Shown in pieces: positions 46,009 through 53,324 of a stretch of DNA of 64,000 bases (position 1 is its first letter; each line of letters begins with the position of its first letter). Under the pieces are notes generated by a model. That model was given only the letters and a program-made list of their open reading frames with translations. It had not been told where the DNA came from and did no database searches. Position numbers and translations under genes: made by a program. Source of the DNA: Bacillota bacterium. Its GTDB lineage: Bacteria; Bacillota; Clostridia; Lachnospirales; CAG-274. The stretch is taken from positions 62,001 through 126,000 of the forward strand of contig JAFUAF010000037.1 in NCBI GenBank assembly GCA_017460805.1. Direction: 5' to 3'.

Positions 46009-46446
46009 ATGAGAACAACATTTATAGCTAAAACAGCTGAAATAGAGAGAAAATGGTATGTTGTTGACGCAGCAGATCATACATTGGGCAGACTTGCATC
46101 GGAAGTTGCAAGCGTTCTTAAAGGTAAGAACAAGCCTACTTATACTCCTCACCTTGATACAGGCGACTATGTTATCATAATCAATGCCGACAAGATCAAA
46201 GTTACAGGCAAAAAGCTCGATCAGAAGCTTTACAGAAAGCACAGCGAGTACACAGGCGGTTTCAAGGAAGTTACTTTAAGACAGATGCTTGACAAGAAGC
46301 CCGAAGATGTACTTGTACACGCAGTAAAGGGTATGCTTCCTAAGAACACTCTTGGCAAGAATATGTTAAAGAAACTTTATGTTTACACAGGCACAGAGCA
46401 CGGTCACGAAGCTCAGAAGCCCGAAGTTCTTGAAATCAAGTATTAA
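46009..46446 (+). CDS. rplM: 50S ribosomal protein L13
   Basis: 145 residues, full length. Family features: [18 protein letters not shown] near the N-terminus, then [18 protein letters not shown], and AVKGMLPKN later. AAGGGG lies before ATG 46009. In operon with rpsI, 18 nt downstream, as in most bacteria. Confidence 0.98.
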   Translation: MRTTFIAKTAEIERKWYVVDAADHTLGRLASEVASVLKGKNKPTYTPHLDTGDYVIIINADKIKVTGKKLDQKLYRKHSEYTGGFKEVTLRQMLDKKPEDVLVHAVKGMLPKNTLGKNMLKKLYVYTGTEHGHEAQKPEVLEIKY

Positions 46447-46464
46447 TAGTTAGGAGGATATATC

Positions 46465-46857
46465 ATGGCAGAAACTAAATATTACGGTACAGGCAGAAGA
46501 AAAAGCTCAGTTGCAAGAGTTTATCTTGTTCCCGGTTCCGGTAAAATTACGATCAATAAAAGAGATATAGATGAGTATTTCGGTCTTGAAACTTTAAAGG
46601 CTATCGTTAAGCAGCCTCTTGAACTTACAAACACACTTGCTAAGTTCGACGTTAAGGTAAATGTTTGCGGCGGCGGTACAACAGGCCAGGCAGGTGCTAT
46701 CAGACACGGCATCTCCAGAGCTCTTCTTGAGGTTGACGAAGATTTAAGAGTCGCACTTAAAAAGGCAGGTTTCTTAACAAGAGACCCAAGAATGAAGGAA
46801 AGAAAGAAGTACGGCTTAAAAGGCGCAAGACGTGCTCCTCAGTTCTCGAAGAGATAA
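46465..46857 (+). CDS. rpsI: 30S ribosomal protein S9
   Basis: 130 residues, full length, starting [16 protein letters not shown] and ending in the conserved basic tail PQFSKR, which reaches the P-site tRNA. The mobile element begins within its last codons, but the repeat keeps the reading frame and the SKR-stop end, so the protein is intact. AGGAGG precedes ATG 46465. Confidence 0.98.
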   Translation: MAETKYYGTGRRKSSVARVYLVPGSGKITINKRDIDEYFGLETLKAIVKQPLELTNTLAKFDVKVNVCGGGTTGQAGAIRHGISRALLEVDEDLRVALKKAGFLTRDPRMKERKKYGLKGARRAPQFSKR

Positions 46858-46858
46858 T
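46845..46858 (+). repeat. Left attachment repeat (attL) at rpsI end
   Basis: CTCGAAGAGATAAT, containing the last three codons and stop of rpsI. Matches the right copy at 51861 with one synonymous difference (TCG to TCA). Confidence 0.85.
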
Positions 46859-46915
46859 GAAAACATTTTGGAAACCGCTGTTTTACAGCTTTTCAGATTG
46901 TTTTGTATCAAATTT

Positions 46916-46935
46916 GATGTTTATTTGATGTTTAT
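46916..46935 (+). repeat. Left pair of 11-nt tandem repeats
   Basis: Two copies of TGATGTTTA with a TT spacer. The same 20 bases recur at 51733-51752. They are probably arm-type integrase sites rather than the crossover site. Confidence 0.7.
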
Positions 46936-46943
46936 CAATTAAA

Positions 46944-47018
46944 ATTCCCTATGCAAATACAAGTTTTGATGATTGGTGTTCATATTTATGGCTTGTATAT
47001 TTGCATAGGGATTTTTGC
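46944..47018. terminator. Long bidirectional terminator hairpin inside the element
   Basis: TTCCCTATGCAAATACAAG (46946-46964) pairs with CTTGTATATTTGCATAGGGA (46992-47011), one 2-nt bulge, with T-runs on both strands. It would stop rpsI transcripts from the left and element transcripts from the right. Confidence 0.75.
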
Positions 47019-47120
47019 GTTTATTTGTCTTGCTTTTGCGTTTTATTACTTTTACAGTACAATTATAGCATAAAATATAAAACGCTTAAAAACGGGCAAA
47101 TTTTAACAAATAAGCACATA

Positions 47121-47798
47121 TCATTCTGAAAAGCCGTCAAGCGTGTAATCATCAAAGGTATGATTTACGATTTCGGGAACACTCTTTTCAGCATTAATAT
47201 ATATACGCTCTCCGTTAGATATAGTGTTCAGTTCGGCATCTGAAATATCGCTTTTACCAAAATACACTATTTCAAGCGGGTTTTGCATAATCTGTTTATT
47301 CTGATGTATCAAGTCTGTGATATGCAATGCCCTGTTGCTGAGTTTTTTATAAACATACAAATGGTCGATAGGATAGAAAACATTTATTGTTGCATACTCG
47401 TTTTTACCAGCGACAAGTTGCTTTTCAATCCAGTTTTTGATGTAAGCCAACATTGTAAAATTGCCTTGCATTTCTGCTTTTTCAATATAACCTCGTACTG
47501 TAAAAGTAGATAGTTCAAGCCCGCTTTCAAAAATGGCTTTTGCATCTGTTAATTCAGAAGCACTATAAAAAGTACCTTTTGCTAATATCTCCCGTACATT
47601 CAAATATTTAGCGTTTATCGCTTTTCGGGTCTGTTCATAAGCATCATTCAAATTTGCATCAACCTTTTTATTTGCCGTTTCAGCAATATCAGGCGAATAA
47701 TACTCGTTATTTTGTTTTTTCTGATTATTCAGCTTTTGGGCTGTTGCGTAATAGTTTTCTAAGATTTTTTTTAATTCTTTGATGTAGATATTTTCCAT
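47121..47798 (-). CDS. Element-borne protein, unknown function
   Basis: 225 residues, mostly helical and charged, no membrane segment, no recognised motif. A long coiled N-terminal half (about 5-60) precedes a mixed C-terminal part. AAGGAG lies before the start at 47798. It is the last gene of the element's minus-strand group, ending at the internal terminator. Confidence 0.65.
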   Translation of the reverse strand: MENIYIKELKKILENYYATAQKLNNQKKQNNEYYSPDIAETANKKVDANLNDAYEQTRKAINAKYLNVREILAKGTFYSASELTDAKAIFESGLELSTFTVRGYIEKAEMQGNFTMLAYIKNWIEKQLVAGKNEYATINVFYPIDHLYVYKKLSNRALHITDLIHQNKQIMQNPLEIVYFGKSDISDAELNTISNGERIYINAEKSVPEIVNHTFDDYTLDGFSE

Positions 47799-47817
47799 AA
47801 TAAATTCTCCTTTGTGA

Positions 47818-48006
47818 TTATTTTTTACATTGTAATTTTTTCATAATTTTAGGACATAGTCCTTTAATTGTACTGAATAATTCAACCTCATCATCATCCC
47901 ATATTAAAAAGATGTCAATAAAATTGTTATCATTTTTTGTCATAGTGCTTTCAATATTGCGTATACGCTTTTCGGCATATGATAAAAGTTTATTCAATGG
48001 TAACAC
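47818..48006 (-). CDS. Small element-borne protein, unknown function
   Basis: 62 residues. The C-terminal part reads FLIWDDDEVELFSTIKGLCPKI and resembles the ends of the proteins at 48406 and 48662. AAAAGAGGTG lies before the ATG. The short length makes it less certain than its neighbours. Confidence 0.55.
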   Translation of the reverse strand: MLPLNKLLSYAEKRIRNIESTMTKNDNNFIDIFLIWDDDEVELFSTIKGLCPKIMKKLQCKK

Positions 48007-48040
48007 CTCTTTTGTTGTATTTTGTTATAAAAAATCATAT

Positions 48041-48394
48041 TTACTCGGATACTGCATTTTCAATATCATCAAGCCTTTGTTGTAAGTCATTCAAGGTTAT
48101 CCAGTTTTCTGCATAGCTTAATATCTTTGATGCAGCATTATATTTTGTAAGTTCGTTATCGCTGTCTAAAAGCCTAATAAGTGTGTTTGCAGCTTTTTCG
48201 CTATTAGATGTCAATAATGTAGCGGTATTATCCAAAATTCGCTGTCTATATTCACTAAGCAGTTTTTTAAATTCGGGCTTTTTAATTCTCCTTGATATTG
48301 TGGTCGGTGTTGCTTTCAGCTCTGCGGATATTTGCCTTTGTGAATAACCTTGCAAAAGTAGTATTAAAATTGCCTCGTCTGATATTTTTGACAT
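48041..48394 (-). CDS. HTH protein resembling small terminase subunits
   Basis: 117 residues. An N-terminal helix-turn-helix (about 4-35, LLLQGYSQRQISAELKATPTTISRRIKKP) is followed by helices (NTATLLTSNSEKAANTLIRLLDSDNELTKYNAASKILSYAENW, quoted to show pattern only in part) like those in phage small-terminase and phBC6A51-type proteins. It could recognise DNA for packaging or simply regulate. AGGAGTG lies before the ATG. Confidence 0.65.
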   Translation of the reverse strand: MSKISDEAILILLLQGYSQRQISAELKATPTTISRRIKKPEFKKLLSEYRQRILDNTATLLTSNSEKAANTLIRLLDSDNELTKYNAASKILSYAENWITLNDLQQRLDDIENAVSE

Positions 48395-48405
48395 AATATC
48401 ACTCC

Positions 48406-48672
48406 TTAAATGCCCGATATTTTGAGGTCGGGAAAATCTCTTTTAAGGTCTGATGCAAATATTGGATAATCCGATTTTGGCAAAATAATCCTTTTTGTTG
48501 AGCGTGTAAGTGTTCCGCTTTGCTTTTGCTTAAAAAGGATTAGTATTGAATTACGGGTATTTTCAAAATAAATGCCTTGCAATAGAGTTTCATTTTGGCT
48601 CACCAAACTTGCAATCAGAGAGATATATGTCCTTTTGGCAAGTGATAAACTAAGTAAATTTTTATAATTCAT
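48406..48672 (-). CDS. Small element-borne protein, unknown function
   Basis: 88 residues, no signal or membrane helix. It ends SDYPIFASDLKRDFPDLKI, similar to the tail of the protein at 48662. Its start overlaps the end of that gene by 11 bp, so the two are translated together. Confidence 0.6.
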   Translation of the reverse strand: MNYKNLLSLSLAKRTYISLIASLVSQNETLLQGIYFENTRNSILILFKQKQSGTLTRSTKRIILPKSDYPIFASDLKRDFPDLKISGI

Positions 48673-48994
48673 CAGTATTTGCTCCTTTCCTATAATTTGT
48701 GGGTTTATCTTCCTCCGCAGTTAAGTCAACCATTTCCGCATCAGGAAAATCTTGCTCCAATGCCGTAATTAGCCATAAATAATCATCATCCCATAGCTTA
48801 AAAGCGTTAGAATGAATACAATTATTGCGGTCAATAAGGTATACAGTTATGATTGATACTAAACGCCCCGATGCCGTGTGTTTTCGGTATAGGGTTAATT
48901 TTTGTAACTGTTCTTGATAGACGCTGCATTTTGATATAATCAAGCTGTAAATTTTTTGATACGGTTCAAGTTGATTAAGTTCTGACAAGTTCAT
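48662..48994 (-). CDS. Small element-borne protein, unknown function
   Basis: 110 residues. The C-terminal part reads LWDDDYLWLITALEQDFPDAEM. It appears related to the two other small proteins in this group. AAGGAGAAG precedes the ATG on the minus strand. No named domain recognised. Confidence 0.62.
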   Translation of the reverse strand: MNLSELNQLEPYQKIYSLIISKCSVYQEQLQKLTLYRKHTASGRLVSIITVYLIDRNNCIHSNAFKLWDDDYLWLITALEQDFPDAEMVDLTAEEDKPTNYRKGANTDEL

Positions 48995-49171
48995 ATTTTT
49001 TCTTCTCCTTAATTTTTTGTTATAAACTGTAAGTTGCGAGTTGCAAGATATGGCAAAGTTTGTAAATAGACTATTAAAAATAATAAACTAAAATAAGTGT
49101 GTTATTTAAGACTATTGATTTTGTTAACAACACTCAAAAAAATATCAATTTTGTTTATTGAAAATGTTAAT
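48995..49171. other. Gap inside the element
   Basis: Very AT-rich. It has a 10-bp palindrome TTGTTAACAA at 49121-49130 and a short direct repeat GTTGCGAGTTGCAAG near 49035. No gene seen. It could hold a promoter or a replication origin next to the Rep-like gene. Confidence 0.35.
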
Positions 49172-49696
49172 CTATTCAGCTGTACTACTATTAGAAAAGT
49201 TAGTATTAGAATACTTTTTAATCATCGCCCTTGTCATTTCTGCGGGCTCAATGTTAAAACTCTCAGTTCCCCACAATTGCCATTTATCAGAATACGTATA
49301 TATACTGCGTTTCTTTGGTCGATTACTACTCTGACAGGCAACGCATTTTATAAAACCGTGTAAAATTAACTGTTCAAGGTCGCGGTAAAAAGTCATCAAA
49401 TTTGATTTTGAATAAATCTTTAATTGTTCGGTGACTTCCCAAACTGATAAACTGAAAAATGGGTCAATATATTTTGGTGTTTCCAATCCCTCAAATTGAT
49501 TGAATAGGGCTTTTTTATCGGCTGTTCTTTGCCCATAAAAGCGACTTTTGGCGTACAAATATAATACTTGTTGTCGTGGTGTTAAATCCATCCAAGCTGG
49601 GCTCATTAGCATACTCATATAAATATTTGCGGATGTATCGCTTTTGTTGCCCACGCTTTCGAAGGGTTTTTTTTGGTATTTTTTTCTTTTTTGCAT
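49172..49696 (-). CDS. Winged-helix replication-initiator-like protein
   Basis: 174 residues. SPAWMDLTPRQQVLYLYAKSRFYGQR and, later, FYRDLEQLILHGFIKCVACQS resemble RepA/replisome-organiser-type proteins carried by small Clostridial integrative elements. A DNA-binding winged helix is likely in the middle. A role in replicating the excised circle is inferred. Follows the excisionase-like gene by 6 bases. Confidence 0.6.
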   Translation of the reverse strand: MQKRKKYQKKPFESVGNKSDTSANIYMSMLMSPAWMDLTPRQQVLYLYAKSRFYGQRTADKKALFNQFEGLETPKYIDPFFSLSVWEVTEQLKIYSKSNLMTFYRDLEQLILHGFIKCVACQSSNRPKKRSIYTYSDKWQLWGTESFNIEPAEMTRAMIKKYSNTNFSNSSTAE

Positions 49697-49702
49697 AACT
49701 CA

Positions 49703-49873
49703 TTAAAAATTTTCCTGTGGATTTTCAAGCATCTCAACTAATCGGTCGTAGTTGATTAAAACCTTTCGCCCTGCATTGATTGAAGGCAGCTTGCCTTGTT
49801 TAGCCATAACACGCAAGGCATTCTCAGGTAAAATTCCTGTTGCTGCTGTTTGTCGGATGGTCATAAATTTCAT
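49703..49873 (-). CDS. Excisionase-like HTH protein (56 residues)
   Basis: A short gene: 56 residues starting MKFMTIRQTAATGILPENAL. A single MerR/Xis-type helix-turn-helix, with the wing GKLPSINAGRKVLINYDRL. These proteins direct integrase to excise. AAGGAGAG sits before the ATG. It leads the minus-strand group, sharing its control region with the XRE repressor. Confidence 0.78.
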   Translation of the reverse strand: MKFMTIRQTAATGILPENALRVMAKQGKLPSINAGRKVLINYDRLVEMLENPQENF

Positions 49874-49913
49874 AGAAAATCTCTCCTTTCGTTGAACGGT
49901 TTTAAATTTATTC

Positions 49914-49942
49914 TTGACAATTCCAATTATAGAACATATAAT
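49914..49942 (+). promoter_or_regulatory. Promoter of the XRE repressor
   Basis: TTGACA at 49914-49919, 17-nt spacer, TATAAT at 49937-49942. Confidence 0.75.
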
Positions 49943-49955
49943 ATACTTAATACAA
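49926..49955 (-). promoter_or_regulatory. Divergent promoter of the minus-strand genes
   Basis: Read on the minus strand: TTGTAT (49955-49950), 18-nt spacer, TATAAT (49931-49926). It overlaps the XRE promoter, and its -35 lies in operator O1. Confidence 0.6.
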
Positions 49956-49959
49956 GTGT
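49943..49959 (+). promoter_or_regulatory. Operator O1 for the element repressor
   Basis: ATACTT-5nt-AAGTGT, 17 bp, one half-site imperfect. It lies at the -35 of the minus-strand promoter and near the start of the plus-strand transcript. Confidence 0.6.
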
Positions 49960-49997
49960 ATTCTTAGTATATGTTATAAAGTGAAAGGAAGTGAAAT

Positions 49998-50014
49998 ATA
50001 CTTATATGAAGTAT
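49998..50014 (+). promoter_or_regulatory. Operator O2 for the element repressor
   Basis: ATACTT-5nt-AAGTAT, a perfect 17-bp palindrome spanning the repressor's own ATG at 50006. Same layout as O1. Confidence 0.6.
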
Positions 50015-50569
50015 ACAATTAAGGGCATAGGAGAAAGAATTAGAGAAAAACGCAAGGAAAAGGGCTTAAAACAATTGGATGTATCGGAAAACATTCATAT
50101 TTGTAATACAAAATTAAGTGCTATTGAGAATGATGCTGAGAAAAAAGGTGTTTACGCAATAGAGTCAATTAAATTAAAGCAGTTATTTGATTTATCGGAA
50201 CAACTTGGCGTTGATGTTGGATATTTATTAGGTGAGTATGAGTCTAATACACAAGAAAATGAATTTATTAAAAATCATACCAAACTTAGCGAAGCTGCCA
50301 TTATTAAACTTATAGAAATTAAATCCCTTAAATATGGCGAAATAACGAAGATTTTAAGCAAGCTAATTGAAAATGATGATTTTATTCACCTGCTCATTGA
50401 TTTATCAGATTATAAAGAAAACTTATATGAAATGTTGTCAAATGGAGAAAATGAGAAAATGAAATATGAATTGTTTAAGATGCAAACAAGTTTTATCAGA
50501 ATTGTTGATGCAATAACAGAATTGCAAAAGAATAAAGAAAAGCTAAACCGTAGAAAACGACTATTTTAA
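50006..50569 (+). CDS. XRE-family transcriptional repressor
   Basis: 187 residues. An N-terminal helix-turn-helix (about 5-70, IGERIREKRKEKGLKQLDVSENIHICNTKLSAIE in outline) followed by a helical region for dimer contacts. Start choice is open: AAAGGA lies 16 nt before ATG 50006 but 1 nt before a GTG at 49991, neither ideal. As in phages, it probably blocks the divergent excisionase group until induced; no LexA-type protease domain is present. Confidence 0.8.
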   Translation: MKYTIKGIGERIREKRKEKGLKQLDVSENIHICNTKLSAIENDAEKKGVYAIESIKLKQLFDLSEQLGVDVGYLLGEYESNTQENEFIKNHTKLSEAAIIKLIEIKSLKYGEITKILSKLIENDDFIHLLIDLSDYKENLYEMLSNGENEKMKYELFKMQTSFIRIVDAITELQKNKEKLNRRKRLF

Positions 50570-50581
50570 GGAGGTTTTATT

Positions 50582-51724
50582 ATGGCAACTATTCAAAAAC
50601 GAAAAAACAGTTTTCAGATTATTGTATCTCTCGGATATGACAGCTCTGGAAAACAAATTCGCAAGACAACTACATTTAAACCGCCCGAAGGTACTACACC
50701 TAAAAAAGCAGAAAAAATGGCAGCTGCATTTGCATCAGACTTTGAAAAGAAATGTCAGGGTTTATCAGCTCTAAATGAGAATATGAGATTTTCTGATTTA
50801 GTAGAGAAGTATTTTGAATTATATGCACCGACTTTAAAAGAGGTAACGGCATACACATATAAGGGTCAGATTGAGCGACATTTGCTGCCTGCTTTTGGCA
50901 ATACCAAACTTAAAGATTTTAGTACAGCAAAATTATCGGCTTTTTTTAAAGATATTGATTTACAGCCGTCAAGCTGTCGTAAATTATTGGTTATTTTAAA
51001 ATCTGTGTTTTCTTTTGCTGTTAAGCAAGGTATAATCGAAAAATCGCCTTGTACAAATGTTATTTTGCCGAAAGCAAACAATGTTGATGATGATACACCA
51101 GTAATGACAGAATTGCAGATAAAAGAGCTTATTTCAATGCTTAAAGCGGATGATGTAAAAGAGAGCCAATTCTCTGCTATTATAATGACTTTATTATATA
51201 CTGGAATGAGGTCTGGAGAATGTTTAGGTCTGCAATGGGCAGACGTTGATTTTGACAATAATTTAATTCATATTCGACATTCTTGTGCTGATTGTGGCGG
51301 AAAACATTGGCTTGATGCTCCTAAAACAAAAAATTCAATCAGAACAATAGGCGTAAGTGAAGAATTAAAGCAAATTTTATTAGCACATAAAGCATCACAA
51401 CAAAATATTGCTTTAAAAGTTGGCAAAGGATATAATCCTCTCAACCTTGTTTTTACATCAGCAACAGGAACATTTAAAGATAGGTCACAACTGTTATATG
51501 AGTTTAAACGCTTTATAAAAGGCAAAGACTTTGAAAATATATCTTTGCATAGTCTAAGACACGCAAACGCAACTTTGCTTATTATGAACGGAATTGACAT
51601 AAAATTAGTATCTGCACATTTAGGTCATTCAAGTATTGCTATTACTGGAGATATGTATGCAGATGTTCTTGAAAAGTCAAAAAGACAAATGGCTGATTTA
51701 ATATCATTATCACTTAACAGCTGA
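50582..51724 (+). CDS. Tyrosine recombinase / integrase
   Basis: 380 residues: an arm-type DNA-binding N-terminus (about 1-55), a SAM-like core-binding domain (about 62-160) and the catalytic domain. Active-site residues are seen in TGMRSGECLGL (Arg), SLHSLRHANAT (His-x2-Arg), GHSSI (His) and DMYADV (Tyr). AAGGAGG precedes ATG 50582. It is next to the right end, and should recombine the 14-bp sites. A Tn916/phage-type integrase by layout. Confidence 0.93.
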   Translation: MATIQKRKNSFQIIVSLGYDSSGKQIRKTTTFKPPEGTTPKKAEKMAAAFASDFEKKCQGLSALNENMRFSDLVEKYFELYAPTLKEVTAYTYKGQIERHLLPAFGNTKLKDFSTAKLSAFFKDIDLQPSSCRKLLVILKSVFSFAVKQGIIEKSPCTNVILPKANNVDDDTPVMTELQIKELISMLKADDVKESQFSAIIMTLLYTGMRSGECLGLQWADVDFDNNLIHIRHSCADCGGKHWLDAPKTKNSIRTIGVSEELKQILLAHKASQQNIALKVGKGYNPLNLVFTSATGTFKDRSQLLYEFKRFIKGKDFENISLHSLRHANATLLIMNGIDIKLVSAHLGHSSIAITGDMYADVLEKSKRQMADLISLSLNS

Positions 51725-51752
51725 TGTTTAAATGATGTTTATTTGATGTTTA
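51722..51752 (+). repeat. Right set of 11-nt tandem repeats
   Basis: Three copies of TGATGTTTA with 2-nt spacers, the first using the integrase stop TGA. The last 20 bases are identical to 46916-46935. Confidence 0.75.
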
Positions 51753-51860
51753 ACGCTATTGAATTTTATTAAATGATATGATACAATAATAGTGTGAAAA
51801 GCTCTATTTTATTACACTTTGCGGGACGAGGAGAAATGATATAAAATGTTTAATTTAATA
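51753..51860 (+). other. Right end of the element, outward promoter candidate
   Basis: TTGAAT (51759-51764), 17 nt, TACAAT (51782-51787) points rightward out of the element. A GAGGAG follows near 51830, but the frame after it runs into the chromosomal terminator and is not convincing as a gene. In the excised circle the promoter would read across attP. Confidence 0.4.
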
Positions 51861-51874
51861 CTCAAAGAGATAAT
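51861..51874 (+). repeat. Right attachment repeat (attR)
   Basis: CTCAAAGAGATAAT, 13/14 identical to the rpsI end at 46845. Confidence 0.8.
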
Positions 51875-51902
51875 ATTTTACGTTTTCTTAAAAACGACAA
51901 CA

Positions 51903-51940
51903 ACCCTGAAAACAGCTTGTTTTCAGGGTTTTCTTTATGT
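51903..51940 (+). terminator. Terminator, probably the original one of rplM-rpsI
   Basis: AACCCTGAAAACA-GCT-TGTTTTCAGGGTT with TTCTTT after. It lies ~30 nt after attR, where the rpsI terminator would be if the element were absent. Confidence 0.85.
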
Positions 51941-51975
51941 CCGTTAAAACTGTAAAATAGGTCATTCAGAGACGG

Positions 51976-52007
51976 TAACTAACAAGTAACTAACAAGTAA
52001 CTAACAA
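51976..52007 (+). repeat. Second 11-nt tandem repeat (three units)
   Basis: TAACTAACAAG repeated almost three times, outside the element. The rest of 51941-52096 holds no gene that I can see. Confidence 0.7.
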
Positions 52008-52096
52008 ATTTTTTATGATCCTTTGCAAATAAATAGCTTTATTGTTCGGGAAATCATGTTAATTTTTTTGTAATAATTATTTAAGAAAATGTTAAA

Positions 52097-52125
52097 TTGA
52101 AATGAATAATTTTGTATTGTATAAT
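52097..52125 (+). promoter_or_regulatory. Promoter of the WG-repeat gene
   Basis: TTGAAA at 52097-52102, 17-nt spacer, TATAAT at 52120-52125. Confidence 0.75.
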
Positions 52126-52145
52126 CGGATAAAGGAGATGGTTTT

Positions 52146-53324
52146 ATGAGAAAAATTTTATTGATCTGCATAATGGGTCTTCTTTTTTTGACGGGATGTT
52201 CAAAAAAAGAAGAACAGTACGAGAATGTGACCGTAAGCAAAGAAGAACTGCCTGTTTATTTCAAACAAAACGGGAAGTACGGTTTTATTGATAAAAACGG
52301 AAATGTTGTCATTGAACCTAAATTTACAAAAACTTACGGTTTTAGTTCGGACGGAACAGCAGCCGTGAGCGAGGGAGGCTTTGTTTTTGGAGTGTTGACG
52401 GATAAATGGGGAATGATAAATACAAAAGGCGAATATATAATAAAGCCCGAATTCAGTTTTTTGGGATATTTTGATGAAAACGGGCTTTGTCCTGCAGGGA
52501 AAAATTTCAAATGCGGTTTTATAGACAAAACGGGCGAATTTATTATCAAGCCCGAATTTGATGATATATCTTATTTTGGAGATTCCGATATTGCACCCGC
52601 TATGAAAGGGAAAAAGTGGGGATATATAGATAAAACGGGAGAAACGGTCATAGATTTTAAATTTGATGAAGCGGAATGTTTTGCCGAAAACGGTATTGCT
52701 AAGGTTACCGTTGACGGAAAAAACGGGTATATAAACAAAACGGGGGAATATGTTATAGAGCCGAAATATGAATATTCGCTTGGGTTTAACAGCGTTGGTC
52801 TTGCAAGGGTATATGACCAACAAAACGATTATATGTATTTTATTGATGAAAACGGAGAAACGGTCATTGACTGTAAAGGCGGCTCGGCAGATGATTTTAG
52901 CGAAAACGGTCTTGCGGCTGTGCGAAATAAGGACAGGCTGTATGGATATATAGATAAAACGGGAGAGTATGTTGTAGAGCCGAAATTTGAATATGTGAGT
53001 GAAAACTGGAGCGAGGGCTATGCGGTGATCAAACAAAACGGAAAGGAAGGTTATATAAATGAAAAGGGTGAGATAGTTATTGAGCCTAAGTATGATCAGG
53101 CGTACCATTTTGACGAAAGTGACACGGCGCGCGTCAATCTTGGCGGAGAGTTATATTACATAGACAAGCAGGGGAATGTACTTTTTAAATCGACTTATAA
53201 AACGGCGGGAAGAATACTGCCGAACGGGCTTGCGGCAATATCCGAAAATGAAAAGTGGGGCTTTATGGATTCACAAGGGAATATAGTTATTGAACCAAAG
53301 TATGAGGAGGTACAGATATTTTGA
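52146..53324 (+). CDS. WG-repeat lipoprotein
   Basis: 392 residues. The lipobox LTGC makes Cys18 the anchor. About ten WG/KWG-type beta repeats of ~36 residues follow, each with a core like YGFIDKNGNVVIEPKF (for example WGYIDKTGETVIDFKF and YGYIDKTGEYVVEPKF). Such repeats probably form a propeller-like binding surface outside the cell; the ligand is unknown. AAGGAG lies before ATG 52146. Membrane protein genes follow directly. Confidence 0.9.
   Translation: MRKILLICIMGLLFLTGCSKKEEQYENVTVSKEELPVYFKQNGKYGFIDKNGNVVIEPKFTKTYGFSSDGTAAVSEGGFVFGVLTDKWGMINTKGEYIIKPEFSFLGYFDENGLCPAGKNFKCGFIDKTGEFIIKPEFDDISYFGDSDIAPAMKGKKWGYIDKTGETVIDFKFDEAECFAENGIAKVTVDGKNGYINKTGEYVIEPKYEYSLGFNSVGLARVYDQQNDYMYFIDENGETVIDCKGGSADDFSENGLAAVRNKDRLYGYIDKTGEYVVEPKFEYVSENWSEGYAVIKQNGKEGYINEKGEIVIEPKYDQAYHFDESDTARVNLGGELYYIDKQGNVLFKSTYKTAGRILPNGLAAISENEKWGFMDSQGNIVIEPKYEEVQIF

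Larger units (their letters stand above)
46845..51874 (+). mobile_element. 5.0-kb integrative element in the 3' end of rpsI
   Basis: Bounded by CTCGAAGAGATAAT (46845-46858, the end of rpsI) and CTCAAAGAGATAAT (51861-51874), 13 of 14 identical; both encode Ser-Lys-Arg-stop. It is more AT-rich than its surroundings. An integrase gene faces the right end. A minus-strand group of six to seven small genes and a divergent XRE repressor make up the rest. No relaxase, conjugation, capsid or known cargo gene is seen. The 11-nt unit repeats TGATGTTTATT lie just inside both ends. Confidence 0.88.

Noticed and set aside
46916-46935. 20-bp repeat as the crossover site of the element
   Set aside because: It lies inside both ends; the 14-bp repeat overlapping the rpsI end explains the boundaries better, including the stranded terminator.
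49121-49130. TTGTTAACAA as a Rex operator in the element
   Set aside because: The known operator has four bases between half-sites; this has none.
49515-49703. 62-residue minus-strand frame over the Rep-like gene start
   Set aside because: It overlaps the longer, family-like frame; composition is Lys-rich by phase shift.
51846-51947. Short frame with GAGGAG crossing attR
   Set aside because: It reads through the terminator stem, and has no recognisable protein features.
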